From Pycnococcus provasolii (Eukaryota; Chlorophyta; Pseudoscourfieldiophyceae; Pseudoscourfieldiales): a stretch of 64,000 bases of DNA. Numbering within the stretch: position 1 is the stretch's first letter; each line of letters starts with the position of its first letter. The notes below the pieces were generated by a model. It saw only the letters and a program-made list of their open reading frames with translations. It did not search any database and was not told the DNA's origin. Of the stretch, positions 1-10,441 are shown piece by piece. The position numbers and the translations under genes were made by a program. Where the stretch lies: contig CP150548.1 of NCBI GenBank assembly GCA_049487715.1, positions 1,178,001-1,242,000 of the forward strand, given 5' to 3'.

Positions 1-1247
1 CAGACGCGAAAATACGAACCACCGCGCCCATCGAAGTGCAGGGAGGAGGAAATGCTGCGAACGCCGCGACGTGCGCGGGTCGTCTCGGCGCGCGCGTTGC
101 TCTCATCTCCAAAGTGGGTGCTGACTCGAACGGAAACGACTTGGTAAGTGACCTGGAGAAGAACGGCGTCGACACATCCGCGATTCTAAGACAAGGAAGG
201 ACACCATTCACTTACATACTCGTCGACGAGGCAAGCAACACACGAACGTGCATACACACGCCGAGTGATGCGCCAATGCGTCCGAACGAGCTCGACGCCA
301 CGAAGGCACTCGACACGGCGATATATGGATGCCTGTGGAAAGACCACTGCTCGCTCGACGAGGCGTGTTCACCCGTTTGCGTGTTTGATGGAAGGATCAC
401 CGAGAATGCCCTACGCGTCGCGGACGCCGCGAGAGAACTTCGCGACGACGCACTCTTAATTGTCGAGGCTGAGAGGCTGAGATCTCACCTTGAGGAGCTG
501 CTGGAGAAGGCTGACATCATCGTCGCCTCCAAGCACTACCCTTTCGAGAGCACGGGTGAGGAGCACCTCGGCGATGCCTTGATTAGCATGGCCTTTCAAT
601 ACCCGAGAGCAAGAGCGATTGTTGTCACGTTGGGAAGCAGAGGTGCGGTTGCGCTGCTTCGTGGTAACTGGGCAACCGAGCAGGAGACGACAGACGAGCG
701 CCCCGCGGCGAATGACGTGGCTGCTTCTCTGGATGCGCTCCAAAGCAAGTGGCAATCGTCTTCGTCGCACGAGCCGGCGAATTTACGTGTGCCGGACGTT
801 GCATGCATTCGATGGGACGACGCCGCTCCCCTCGAATCACGTTACTCGCCAAACCGAGGTGACGCGAGCGAGCGCGATGCACGACGCACGGCGGCGGCGC
901 AAGAGGAAGGTCGCAGGAATGCCGGCGCTGACGCACCCATCACATCGTCGTCGTCTCAGGACAACTGCGGCGCTTTGCCAGCGGAATCTCTTGCGCTGCT
1001 TGCGTGCACCGCATGCGCTGGAGCGAAGATCGTCGACACCACCGGCGCCGGCGACGCCTTCATCGGCGCGCTTTCCGCCGAGCTCGCGAGCGCGGTTGGC
1101 GCGTCGCGCTCCCTCTCACTGGGGAGCACGTTCTGGTCATCCGCGCTACGGACGTGCAGCGTGGTTGCGGCGCTGAAGTGCGGCGGCGTGGGCGCTCGTT
1201 CCGCGCTTCCTCGGAGGAAGGAGGTGAACGCCGTGTTCCGTGACTAA
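1..1247 (+). CDS. PfkB-family carbohydrate kinase, 5' partial
   Basis: The reading frame is open from the left edge (codons from position 3) to the TAA at 1245-1247, so the N-terminus lies outside the window. The glycine-rich PfkB signature near the N-terminal side (GGGNAANAA, then SKVGADSNGND) and the C-terminal signature DTTGAGDAFIGAL, whose Asp is the catalytic base in this family, are both visible. These enzymes phosphorylate sugars or nucleosides with ATP. Substrate cannot be told from this fragment; ribokinase or ketohexokinase-like enzymes are the nearest types. Between the two signatures there is a long Ser/Ala/Arg-rich insert (about 100 residues) that is not usual for the fold and looks disordered. 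The valine codon at 36 is internal, not a start. Confidence 0.85.
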   Translation, partial: DAKIRTTAPIEVQGGGNAANAATCAGRLGARVALISKVGADSNGNDLVSDLEKNGVDTSAILRQGRTPFTYILVDEASNTRTCIHTPSDAPMRPNELDATKALDTAIYGCLWKDHCSLDEACSPVCVFDGRITENALRVADAARELRDDALLIVEAERLRSHLEELLEKADIIVASKHYPFESTGEEHLGDALISMAFQYPRARAIVVTLGSRGAVALLRGNWATEQETTDERPAANDVAASLDALQSKWQSSSSHEPANLRVPDVACIRWDDAAPLESRYSPNRGDASERDARRTAAAQEEGRRNAGADAPITSSSSQDNCGALPAESLALLACTACAGAKIVDTTGAGDAFIGALSAELASAVGASRSLSLGSTFWSSALRTCSVVAALKCGGVGARSALPRRKEVNAVFRD

Positions 1248-1435
1248 AGAACTGTAAAGTGACAACAAAAAAAATTTCCTTCGTCGCCCCCGGTGGGTGG
1301 AGTACCTGGAGTACGGGGGAGGGATTTGCATGCCCGATTTGGGAGGGTGGTACAGTATTTGGTAGTTTGACCTTTCCCGACTTCCCGGTGAGCAGGACCC
1401 GTTCTCGGCACTGCACTCTTCGTGTTTGGTACAAC

Positions 1436-4400
1436 ATGGCGGGCATGCTGAAGAGCATGTTCACCGCGGCAGGCGCGTCGTCCGTCGCCCTCCCGCCGCC
1501 TCCAGACCGCCTGGAAACTGCCGTGAATGCAGGCGACGCTCAGCGATCCGCACCACCCTTGGCGCGCCCTCTGCCCGGACTCCCCGCCTGCGCCTGCGCG
1601 CTCGCGGCGCACGCGCTGCAGCGCGTCGTCGCCGTCGCATGCGCGGACGGAAGAATTGTGCTCCGCTCGGGAACAGGCGCGGCGTTGGCGCTGCCCGCAC
1701 CCGCGCTACCAAAGCCGCGCGATGAAAGTGCGCCTCGGCGTGTCGTCTTCGCGCCACATGCGACGCACGTCATGACGGTGATTGTCGGCGAAGCGCTCGA
1801 CGTGTGGAGTCTGCGGGAGAAGTGTGCGCTCGTGCTCGACGATAAGCTTGCAAATGTGCTCCTCACTGACGAAACGTGCAGACCCACGTCCGCCTGCTTC
1901 GTCGCCGAGTCGTTCGTGGTCATCGGCACCAAAATGGGAAACCTGATATTTGCGCGATGCGACTCCACCAGCTCAACCGTCGTGCACGTCGGCGATATGC
2001 ATGATATTCTCGGTGAAGGTCAGGAAGGTGGCGCGGTGACTGCAACGCTCGCGCTGCCGTGCAACGAGTCCACCGCATCGAAGAGATGTCACGTCGTACT
2101 GGGCTACGAGTTCGGAGCGGTGGTTGTGGTCGACGTCTTGCGGCGCCGGCGCGTCGGCGTGCGTGCTGCGCCGTTCGGGACGATCCGCGACGCGTGCTGG
2201 GCAGGTCACGCAACGCTTGCCACCGACGATCATGTGCTAGCCACATCGCACGATGGAGGAAATGTTCTACTGTGGCACGTGAAACAGCCGCAGGATGCTG
2301 CCGCCGTGCCAACAACAACGGACGCCATCCAGACGCCTCACGCCAGCTGCCTCACGCCGTTTCGAAGGCTGTGCTGCACTGACCAGGGCGCGTCAATTTC
2401 GCGCGTCATCGGACACGTCAGCGACACGGCTGATGGCGTGCTTCGAATATGGACGCTGGCTAAATCGACCGGCGATACCCTCGGCGGATTGTCAGCTTTC
2501 GAAGTCAAGCACGACAGGACGACGGATGATGCCGGCGCTGACGACGTGGACGAGGACGCTTGGACTCTTCGTCCACCCGACGCGCCGTCGCGCATGTACC
2601 CACCCTTTGGTGGCGAACTTGATGCCTGCGTGGGTTGGAAAAGTAGCGTCGCCGTGCTCTGCGAGGGAGGTGCGCTGGCAAGCTGGTCTCTCGACGATGG
2701 CGGCGAAGGTGTGCCGGTTCTTGACACAAGTGGTGTTCTCGATGGCAGTCAACCTGCCGACATGGACGATGGCGGCGTGTCGACCGTCGCAGTTCGTCTG
2801 TTCGTCGCAGATGGTCCTGGCATTCGTGCCATCACTGAGCCACGCCTGCCTGGTGTGGAGTGGCAAGCACGCGCTTGGATCGAGCCTAGTGCAACGCCGG
2901 AGGAGGACACGGCGTCGTCGTCGGCGTCGTCGGCGCGGCCGACGTCCGACGTGTGCTACGTGCAGACATTCCCATCTGAAGCAATCCTTGTCGCTGGACT
3001 TGGATCAGGTGCAGCTTGGTTTTTCCGTGAGCTCGTTGAAGGCGGTGATGGTGACGATGGCGGTGGCAATGACGCGGAGGGTGATGGCCTTGGCCCCGCA
3101 TTCGTTCCCGAAGTTGCATCGCCGACGCACATGGCAAAGAGGAGCAGCAGTGGTGGCTGGGATGCAATGCTCTGCGTTCATTCACTGCACGCTTGCCCAA
3201 TCGTGGCAGCGGACGTCGCCCAAAATGCGACGGCAGTCGTCCTTTGTGACGAGGGTGGAACCGTCTCTGTGGTGGATTTGCTGCCTGAACCCGTGCTGCG
3301 CTGGGTGGCTCAGTCTGAATTAGGCGGTGCGGGCAACGGCGGACGCTACGGCGTTGCATTTGCCGGCGACAATCGTGCCGGCAGCGACGACAACACGACG
3401 ACCACATCGTCATCCGCCGTCGTCGTGTGCGACCCCAGTGCAACGATCGTGAGCCTCTCGGCATCGCGTGGCGAGGCTGAGGCGCGCATGCATCCCAAGG
3501 CGACGAACGAGAAGACTTTGACTCTCGCGGCGCTTGCTATTGACGGCACACCCGCAGCTCAATCCTCAGGCGACGCTCCGCTCGTGCTGCTCGTCACGGA
3601 CGTTGCCACCCGCGTGTACCCACTTCCGGGCGTACGGAGGGGCGATAAAACGACGTTAAAGAAGCTTGCCAGCCACAGCGGTGAGCCGTACCAAGCAGCA
3701 CGCGTGGTGTCGCTTTCTGGTGCACCGGGACTAGTCCTCGTGTCGACAAGCGGTGCTGTGTCGCTTGTTTCTCTTCCCAATCTTGTGGCTGTACGCCATC
3801 TGGATGCATCGTCGTGGCTCCGCGCACCACCATCTGATCTCACCACCCCGCGTCGTATTCTGCTCACGGAAGCGGGTACGGCACTGCTTGCGTGGGATGG
3901 CTCGGAGGCTGTGCTTACACACGCCGCACCAAGCCAGGCCGAGTGCTCAGCAGCTACGGCAGCAACGAGCATTTTCGACGTCGACCTTGCGCGTGCCATC
4001 GAGGCTGGCGAGCACGAGGCGTCGCGGAGAAGGGGTCTGGCACGTCAAGAGGCGGCGACGGTGGCTGAGAAGGAAAGAAGGAAGAGTCAGGAACGACCTG
4101 CCCCCGTGCGCACTGGCATGCTCGGCGGGCTGGGCGGGCTTGCGGACAAGGCGAAGGCTGCGGCTGCTGCGGCGATGGAGAAGGCGCGAGGTGGAAGTCC
4201 CTCTGCAGCAAAGGCGAGGGCGGCGGCGGAGAGGAGAAGGAGATGGAATCTACACCGTCACTTCTGGATTTCTTCGATCCAGCAGCGGCTGCTAATGCTA
4301 CTGCCTCGGCTTCCCCCACGTTGGCACGCAGGGAGCTTCTCACGCGAACCTCGTCAGGTGGCTCGGCGTCGGCGGCGGCGTCGTCGCCTCGTTCCCCGGC

Positions 4401-4629
4401 TGCTAGGAGCGTTGACGACATCAAGCGCGCGTACGGACGACCGACAACCGATGCCAACCGAGCTGCGCGCGCGGCAAGCGACGCGATGCACGAGAATCGG
4501 CGCAAACTGGAAGAGCGCGGGGAAAAGTTGGAGGAGCTTGCTGACAAAACAGCCCAGCTCGAGAATGAAGCTGCCGATTTTGCCTCGGCAGCACGGAAGC
4601 TGCGTGAGCAGCAGGAGCGGTGGTTTTAG
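1436..4629 (+). CDS. Tomosyn / Lgl-like WD40 protein with C-terminal R-SNARE motif (one frame change)
   Basis: The start is the ATG at 1436 (MAGMLKSMF); the frame is open further upstream but without an ATG. About 800 residues of degenerate WD40/beta-propeller sequence are followed by a Lys/Glu/Ala linker and a C-terminal coiled R-SNARE motif (NRRKLEERGEKLEELADKTA) ending QQERWF, with no membrane anchor. This is the architecture of tomosyn/STXBP5 and yeast Sro7, which bind Q-SNAREs and control vesicle fusion. The propeller is read in one frame to about 4240 and the SNARE in another (open from about 4200, stop TAG 4627-4629). The shift of -1 (or +2) lies in a purine-rich GGC/GGA run around 4142-4243. 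No convincing GT-AG intron restores the frame, so an indel in the sequence is the simplest reason. Estimated length is about 1063 residues. Confidence 0.85.
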
Positions 4630-4642
4630 GCCGGCATAGGCG

Positions 4643-4666
4643 AAGTAAAGTACATTCCATTACTGA
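4643..4666 (+). repeat. 24-bp sequence identical to 51537-51560
   Basis: A 24-base stretch containing GTACATTCC lies between two convergent genes, 14 bp after the tomosyn stop and 10 bp before the DUF3445 stop. It recurs without mismatch and in the same orientation between another convergent pair at 51.5 kb. It could be a shared 3'-end processing element or the remnant of a small dispersed repeat. Confidence 0.7.
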
Positions 4667-4675
4667 GTAAGCAAA

Positions 4676-5791
4676 TCACAGGCTCAAGTAGCTGATGAGC
4701 GCTTCGTATAGCTCTGGAGTATCAATTGACTTGTAACTTTTCTGCCCGTCGTCGGCTCGCTGAAGTCCTTCGAGCAGCGCAAGTTTCGCATCCTTTGGAA
4801 ACTCGTCGAGCTTGTCGACGTAGGTCTTGACGGTGAACAGGATGAAGTCGTCGTTAATGGGAAGGCGGGTGAGCGTTTCATACTCGACGCGAACGTACAA
4901 CTCTTTCGCGCCTTCCGGTGTTGTCGGCACTGGTTGCGTGGTGTCGAAATAGCTGGTATGCCCAGCCTTGGCATCGAGCTCGTCAGCGGCAATTCTCTCC
5001 TCGAATCTGGGGTGCCACGGCACATCGGTCGTGATGACGTCGTCGAAGTTCTGGAAAGCAAAATTGGCGCGATAAAGCGGTCGGTCGACGTTCAGGTTGT
5101 CGAAAGCACGGCGCACAGCCGCCGCCATCTCGGGATACCATGGCACAGGTTCGTGCAGGCTCAGGAGTCCTTTGTTCTTTCGCTTCACGGGGTCGAAGCT
5201 AAAGCAGCTCGCCCCTGCGACGAACACGTACCCTTCTGGGTGTTCCGGTGTCGCTCGCATGAGAAAGATGTCCTCCTGTATGATACTCGCGAGCGCGACG
5301 AACGCGTCGAGTCCCGTTGTGTGATCTTTGTCGTATGCAGTCTCTACGGCTGTGCGTGGTTTCACCTTGTGTTTGTCGACGTCATATTTATCCGGGTACC
5401 TTTTCGCGAGCCACGTCGTCGCGTTGTTCCACAGTTCTTTGGCCGCCGCGTCTGCGCCATCGTCCCAGACGAGCGGTGATCCTTGTTTGTTTGGTGTCGC
5501 TTTTTCGAGGAGTCGCGCCTTGGTGCATATTTGTTCGTTCCATTTCCTGAAGGTGCACTGTTCGAGCCACGCGACTTCTAGGGGCAGTTTTCTGAGTCCA
5601 GGCCCGACCCGCGCGCCGTTCGCCCACATGAACCGCGCCGCTGACGGGAACTCCAAGGACTCGAAGTGCTCGAGCGGGAACGGCGACCGGCTCTGCGCAG
5701 AGACCCGGACATGGTTTCTACTAAAGGTATGACGAAGAATCCTGCTTCGAGGAGAAGGCGGAGACACATTAGGAGAGGAGCACGCGGCCAT
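4676..5791 (-). CDS. DUF3445 / haem-dependent oxidative N-demethylase-like protein
   Basis: This 371-residue protein starts at ATG 5791 (MAACSSPNV). Its N-terminus is Ser/Arg/Pro-rich and could be an organelle transit peptide. The body matches the DUF3445 family, also called haem-dependent oxidative N-demethylase alpha-subunit-like. Visible hallmarks are the central QEDIFLM and CFSFDPVKR segments, a block around HEPVPWYPEM, and near the C-terminus RVEYETLTRLPINDDFILFTVKTY, the family's conserved RQTLxRLP-xxFTI(R/K)TY pattern. Bacterial members bind haem and NADPH/FMN partner subunits and demethylate methylamines; the role in algae is not established. It converges on tomosyn and shares a 361-bp upstream region with GRWD1. 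Confidence 0.75.
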   Translation of the reverse strand: MAACSSPNVSPPSPRSRILRHTFSRNHVRVSAQSRSPFPLEHFESLEFPSAARFMWANGARVGPGLRKLPLEVAWLEQCTFRKWNEQICTKARLLEKATPNKQGSPLVWDDGADAAAKELWNNATTWLAKRYPDKYDVDKHKVKPRTAVETAYDKDHTTGLDAFVALASIIQEDIFLMRATPEHPEGYVFVAGASCFSFDPVKRKNKGLLSLHEPVPWYPEMAAAVRRAFDNLNVDRPLYRANFAFQNFDDVITTDVPWHPRFEERIAADELDAKAGHTSYFDTTQPVPTTPEGAKELYVRVEYETLTRLPINDDFILFTVKTYVDKLDEFPKDAKLALLEGLQRADDGQKSYKSIDTPELYEALISYLSL

Positions 5792-6152
5792 GGCAAACTC
5801 TCAAAGGTTGTTTTGGGCGGATGTTTCGTAAAATCGTCGAGAGGGAAAGACTGGGAATAAAATATAAAACCTCTAACCTTCTTTTGTTCCCCGAGCACGA
5901 ACCGAACCGAAGTCCGAAGATTTGAGAACTCAGGTTGATTGAAGAAGAAGCCCTTTGGTGATGAAACCCCGAATCACATCACATCATCCGTTCCCCTGGT
6001 GAAACCCCCAATCAAGTTTCCCCTCGTTCCATACTTCATAAAAACTGTTCAGCGCCGCCATTCGCGTTCGTTCCCCCTGTTCACTCTCTCACGTGTCTGT
6101 CCCTTTCATCGGGTTCCCTCATCACTTCGTCTGTATCTGTCTATCTGTCACC
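5792..6152. promoter_or_regulatory. Divergent promoter region, DUF3445 gene / GRWD1 gene
   Basis: This 361-bp gap separates two divergently oriented start codons and must hold both 5' UTRs and promoters. It is pyrimidine-rich toward GRWD1 and AT-richer near 5850-5880. No recognisable factor site stands out. Confidence 0.4.
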
Positions 6153-7871
6153 ATGCCGCTCCCTTCGTCATCAAAAAAGGACTCCAAGGCAAAGTCAAAG
6201 TCGAAGAAAGCTCATCGAAAGTCACCCTCGAAGAAAGGTCAGAAGGATGACATGCACCTGGAGGAGGAGCAGGAGGAGGGGGAACCAACACCAGCAGTAC
6301 GACCTGGAGTGTACCTGCCGTTCGCAAGCGCAAACGCAAACGCACGCGCGAATCCAGAGGCGGCGGCGGCGGCGGCGGCTGCACACGCGGCAGCAGACGA
6401 CGACGAGGCGATGGAGGACTACGGCGCGGCGGAACTCGAGTACGACCCGACGGCGTACGACTGCCTGCACGCGCTCGCTTTCGAATGGCCGTGCCTATCG
6501 TTCGACGTACTCAGAGACGCGCTAGGGGAAGGAAGAAAGGCGTTCCCGCACGCAATGTACGTCGTCGCAGGAACGCAGGCGGATGCCGCGAACAAAAATT
6601 GCCTTGTCGTTGCCAGACTTACGAACCTAGGCCAGGGAAGACACGGCATGCGAAGGGGAAAGAACGCCAAAAAATCGAGGCACGACGACAGCTCGGACGA
6701 CGAAGACGAAGAAGACAGCTCGGACGAAGGTGATTACAGCTCAGACGAAGACGAAGACAGCTCGGACGAAGAAGGAGGAGAAGGGGGAGGATTTCAGGAC
6801 GCGGCGATGCAAGCGGCTGGTGCAGGCGGATCCGCGGCGGACGAAAGGCCGAGGCTTTCGTGCCGGCTCGTCGCACATCACGGAGGTGTGAACCGCGTGC
6901 GCTCCATGCCGCAGCTACCAAACGTCGTCGCGACGTGGGGCGAGACGGGTGCCGTACAGATCTGGGACGTCAGCGCGCAGCTCGCATCCATCGCGGCGGA
7001 GGATGCGTCGGAACCCCGCAAGCACGCGCCCGCCGGGAGCCAGAGCACGACCACACCGCTGCGAGTCGCGCCCCTGCATGCCTTCACAGGCCACCGAGAC
7101 GAGGGGTACGCCATCGGCTGGAGTCCCGTCGCACGCGGCGCTCTGGCGAGTGGCGGGTGCGACGGCGCCATCTACACATACGACCCCGCGGAGTCGTGCG
7201 CGTCGTGGTCGGTACCTTCGACGCCATTCCAGGGACACGGAGGAAGCGTCGAGGACATCGCGTGGTCGCCCACGGAGGCTGGTGTGTTTGCAAGCGTTGG
7301 AACGGACGCGACGCTTCGCATCTGGGACGCGCGCAAGCGCAACGGTGCCGCGCTCGTTGCGAAAGTCAGCCCAGGATGTGACGTCAACGTGCTATCGTGG
7401 AATGCGCTGGCATCGATGATGGTTTTGACTGGCGACGACGACGGGCGATGTCGCGTTTGGGATCTCCGCAACTTTGGCGGTGGCGGAGGGGCGCCGGCGG
7501 CGTCAGAGTTCACGCCGTCAGCCGTCGCGGATCTGCACTACCCGCGAGGTGCCGCGGTGACCTCCGTGGAGTGGAGCCCTCACGAGTCGAGCGTGTTCGT
7601 CGCGTCGTCGAGTGCGGGCGTCGTGAACTTGTGGGATCTCAGCCTAGAGGCTGATCCCACGGAGGAGTTGGAGCTGCGCGACCAGTTGGGCACGCGCGGG
7701 CAGGATGCGATTGCGCCCGACGACCTGCCACCTCAGCTTCTTTTTGTGCACCAAGGACAGAGCGACATCAAGGAGTCGAAGTTTCACTCGCAGATTCCGC
7801 GCATGGTGCTCTCCACAGCTGCAGACGGCTTCAACGTGTGGATGCCTTCAAATACCGGCGAATTTGTGTAA
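6153..7871 (+). CDS. GRWD1: Glutamate-rich WD-repeat protein GRWD1/Rrb1
   Basis: The ATG at 6153 sits in a good context (CACCATGCC) and begins a Lys/Ser-rich basic tail (MPLPSSSKKDSK). The frame extends 60 nt upstream only to a GTG. Residues from about 85 carry the N-terminal block typical of the RbAp48/GRWD family (YDCLHALAFEWPCLSFDVL), followed by a long acidic DDED/SSDE stretch and then at least four WD40 repeats (for example WGETGAVQIWD, WSPTEAGVFASVG, ATLRIWDARK, WSPHESSVF). Family members are nucleolar chaperones for ribosomal protein L3 and act in 60S ribosome assembly. The length, 572 residues, is somewhat longer than animal GRWD1 because of the acidic and Ala-rich inserts. Confidence 0.92.
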   Translation: MPLPSSSKKDSKAKSKSKKAHRKSPSKKGQKDDMHLEEEQEEGEPTPAVRPGVYLPFASANANARANPEAAAAAAAAHAAADDDEAMEDYGAAELEYDPTAYDCLHALAFEWPCLSFDVLRDALGEGRKAFPHAMYVVAGTQADAANKNCLVVARLTNLGQGRHGMRRGKNAKKSRHDDSSDDEDEEDSSDEGDYSSDEDEDSSDEEGGEGGGFQDAAMQAAGAGGSAADERPRLSCRLVAHHGGVNRVRSMPQLPNVVATWGETGAVQIWDVSAQLASIAAEDASEPRKHAPAGSQSTTTPLRVAPLHAFTGHRDEGYAIGWSPVARGALASGGCDGAIYTYDPAESCASWSVPSTPFQGHGGSVEDIAWSPTEAGVFASVGTDATLRIWDARKRNGAALVAKVSPGCDVNVLSWNALASMMVLTGDDDGRCRVWDLRNFGGGGGAPAASEFTPSAVADLHYPRGAAVTSVEWSPHESSVFVASSSAGVVNLWDLSLEADPTEELELRDQLGTRGQDAIAPDDLPPQLLFVHQGQSDIKESKFHSQIPRMVLSTAADGFNVWMPSNTGEFV

Positions 7872-7932
7872 CTTATCATCTTTTTTAAACTCTAACCCAA
7901 CGCCGTCGTCAAAGATTCCCGCCGCCGGCCGC

Positions 7933-8236
7933 GCACACGAGGCATATGAAGTGATACACTGCGGGGAATATCTGCGACACCGCGTTGAGCAACCCCTTGT
8001 CTCGGTCGCTGATTACGATCTTGCCCTTACGCATGTAGCACGAAAGCCTTGCTTCCTGCAGCACCTTGCAAAACCACGTCCGGCTTGCCGTTCGCGCCGG
8101 TGAGACCCTTCGAGTCGGTGGTTTCGCCCTTCCCGAAGCCGACAAGCTCGGCTACCTTTAACTCCGTCATATTTTCGTCATTCGGCACGGCCCAAGAGGT
8201 GCCATGGAGCACGCCGTGCTCCGTACTGTCGCCCAT
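7933..8236 (-). pseudogene. Decayed transposase fragment (MULE-like DDE region)
   Basis: On the minus strand, about 8076-7933 reads as GKIVISDRDKGLLNAV followed by SQIFPAVYHFICLVC. This resembles the core of MULE transposases, where (I/V)SDR.KGL.NAV...P...H..C spans the second catalytic Asp and the H/C block. The frame breaks immediately afterwards, and the adjoining upstream frame (8236-8030) carries a LKVAEL...KGLTGANGKPDVV stretch loosely resembling a SAP motif. No start, catalytic triad or terminal inverted repeat can be seen, so this is a relic. It sits between GRWD1 and the HCF173-like gene. The MULE assignment rests on a short motif. Confidence 0.5.
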
Positions 8237-8685
8237 CGTCTATCTCGTCCTTCTTTTTCCCGTTCACACAAGCCACGGCGCCATGGTACTTGTAGTTGCT
8301 AAGTCCGCACCGGAAGTTGAGCACCTCGTTCGTTGTCGAACTTTGAGGCCGCCGCCGCGCGTGCCAAGGCGGCAGCCGAGGGCCCGAGGCGGCATCGCTA
8401 GGCGCCGGCGACGAGGCGGCAAAGGAAGAGGCGAAGGCGGCGGAGACCGAGCACGCCCGGATGAATCGCAAGAGCAGGCAGGCGTCCAAGGCGAAGTTGG
8501 AGGCCGCCGCGCGAGCGGGATCCCCAAAGTCCCACCAAAGTCCATTCCCCCCTGCGATCTCCGATGCAGAAGGAAGGTTCCATTGTGAATCCCCAAATAC
8601 CAGTTAACCTTACCTCACATCCTCCCCCCAGCCTCCTCTCCTCCCTCGTGTTCGACCACGTGGGGTGTGGTTTCACAACACGGCC

Positions 8686-10362
8686 ATGCCCCTCGCCCCC
8701 TGCGCTCGCGCTCCTGCTCAACCACGTCGGTACCGCGTGCTCTGCTCGTCGTCGTCGTCGTCGTCGGCGCCAGGGTGGAACCCGTTCCAGTTTGTACGAA
8801 CCGTGCTCTTCTTCAACAAACCGCAGATGAGGAACCCGTTCGACAGCCTCACGTCTCAAACAGAATCCGCGCCTGCGACGGGTGGTACGATGGGAAAAAG
8901 AAGGGCGCTCGTCGCGGGTGCCACAGGCGGGATGGGAAAGAGAATCACGGAGCAGCTCGTCAAGCAGGGATGGGACGTGCGATGCCTCGTGCGTGACGTA
9001 CCCAAAGCGAAGGAAATGCTGGGGGAAAACGTAGACATCGTCGCCGCGGACATCACACAACCACGGACCGTTCAGCCGGCGTACTTCGACGACGTCGACG
9101 CAGCGTTCATATGCACGGCTGTCAAAGTCGCACCCAAGGAGGGAGACACGGAGGGCAGAAGCAAGTACTACCAGGGTATCGCCTTCTTTGAACCGGAGGT
9201 GGCGGAAAGCACTCCCGAGGCGGTGGAGCTGAGAGGGGCAGAGACGCTCGTGAACGAACTCAGGCGAGTGCTACCGCCGAGCGATGGCGTCGTGCTCGTG
9301 GAGCCGAGCACGGGAAGCACGCTGGGTGGTGCGCTCACGCAATGGGGCCCGATCGACGACGTCGTCATGGGAGGCGTGTCGGAGTCCACGCTCGTGGTCG
9401 AGCCGGGTGCGGGCGAGAGCGGTGAACCCGCCGCGGTGTTCCGAGGCGTCGTCAGGGAAGAGAACAACGGTGGATTCTGCGCGGTGAGGTCGACGAATGC
9501 AGAGCCGCCGGTGGACTTGTCGCGCTGCGATGGCCTCGCAATACGGCTCAAGGGGAATGGCCAGCGTCTCAAGGTGACACTGCGCACGGATACCGGGTGG
9601 GACGGAGTTCAGTGGTGTGCGAGCTTCGACACGCCAGATGGCGAGTGGTTCACCGCGCGCATCCCCTTCTCGGAATTCCGCCCCGTGTTTCGCGCGCAGA
9701 TTGTAAAGGATCGTGGGCAGGTCGACGCAAGCCGCGTCACATCTGTGCAGCTGATGCTGTCGAAATTCGAGTACGACGAGGGCGACGGGCGCGGGCTTCA
9801 GAAGAATCCGACGTTCCGTGCAGGGCCGTTCGCCATTCCCATCGCGGGCATTCGAGGATACGTCGCGGCGCCGAGGCTCGTGTACGTGAGCAGCGCAGGC
9901 GTAACGCGCTGGAATCGGCCAGGAATCAACGTCGACGAGGAGCCTCCGGCTGTGAAAATGAATGACATGCTTGGTGGCATTCTTACCTACAAGCTCGCGG
10001 CGGAGGAGGTGGTACGCAACTCCGGGCTTCCGTTCGCGATCGTGCGTCCGTGCGCGCTGACGGAGGAGCCTCCTGGCGCGCCGCTCGAGGTGAGCCAGGG
10101 TGACGTCATTCGAGGCAAGATTAGCCGTGATGACGCCGCGGAACTCTGCGTCGGTCTGCTGAGCACGCCGGAGGCAAAGGAGACTACGTTCGAGCTAAAG
10201 TGCACGCTTCCTTTCTCCGAGCCGTGGACGGGCGAGCCGGCGGAGTCTCGCGACTGGGCATCGCTGCTGAAGGATGTCAAGCCATGGGTCACCGGGCGAA
10301 CAGTGGACGACGGCAAGACGTACACGGGCACAACGCCGGAGCGCGATGCGTCTCCCTGGTAA
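8686..10362 (+). CDS. HCF173-like atypical SDR with inserted CIA30 domain (chloroplast)
   Basis: The ATG at 8686 starts a Cys/Ser/Arg-rich leader typical of plastid targeting. From about residue 70 an NAD(P)-binding Rossmann start is clear (RRALVAGATGGMGKRI). After the first half of the NmrA-like fold the chain is interrupted by a CIA30 domain (residues about 200-390: WGPIDDVVMGGVSES, CDGLAIRLKGNGQRLKV, FRPVFRAQIV), then returns to the SDR fold (RLVYVSSAGVTRWNRPG, LTYKLAAEEVVRNSGLPFAIVRP). SDR split by CIA30 is the layout of plant HCF173, needed for translation of psbA (photosystem II D1), and of cyanobacterial and algal relatives. It may be HCF173 itself or one of its paralogues. Length 558 residues. 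Confidence 0.8.
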   Translation: MPLAPCARAPAQPRRYRVLCSSSSSSSAPGWNPFQFVRTVLFFNKPQMRNPFDSLTSQTESAPATGGTMGKRRALVAGATGGMGKRITEQLVKQGWDVRCLVRDVPKAKEMLGENVDIVAADITQPRTVQPAYFDDVDAAFICTAVKVAPKEGDTEGRSKYYQGIAFFEPEVAESTPEAVELRGAETLVNELRRVLPPSDGVVLVEPSTGSTLGGALTQWGPIDDVVMGGVSESTLVVEPGAGESGEPAAVFRGVVREENNGGFCAVRSTNAEPPVDLSRCDGLAIRLKGNGQRLKVTLRTDTGWDGVQWCASFDTPDGEWFTARIPFSEFRPVFRAQIVKDRGQVDASRVTSVQLMLSKFEYDEGDGRGLQKNPTFRAGPFAIPIAGIRGYVAAPRLVYVSSAGVTRWNRPGINVDEEPPAVKMNDMLGGILTYKLAAEEVVRNSGLPFAIVRPCALTEEPPGAPLEVSQGDVIRGKISRDDAAELCVGLLSTPEAKETTFELKCTLPFSEPWTGEPAESRDWASLLKDVKPWVTGRTVDDGKTYTGTTPERDASPW

Positions 10363-10441
10363 AATTTTTGTTCGTACGTTTGTTTGCTTGTTTTTTTTTC
10401 TGGTTTTAGAAATGTATGCGGAAAAAAATGTTACACAAACT

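Noticed and set aside
2295-3323. 342-residue open frame inside tomosyn
   Set aside because: Out-of-frame shadow of the WD40 body.
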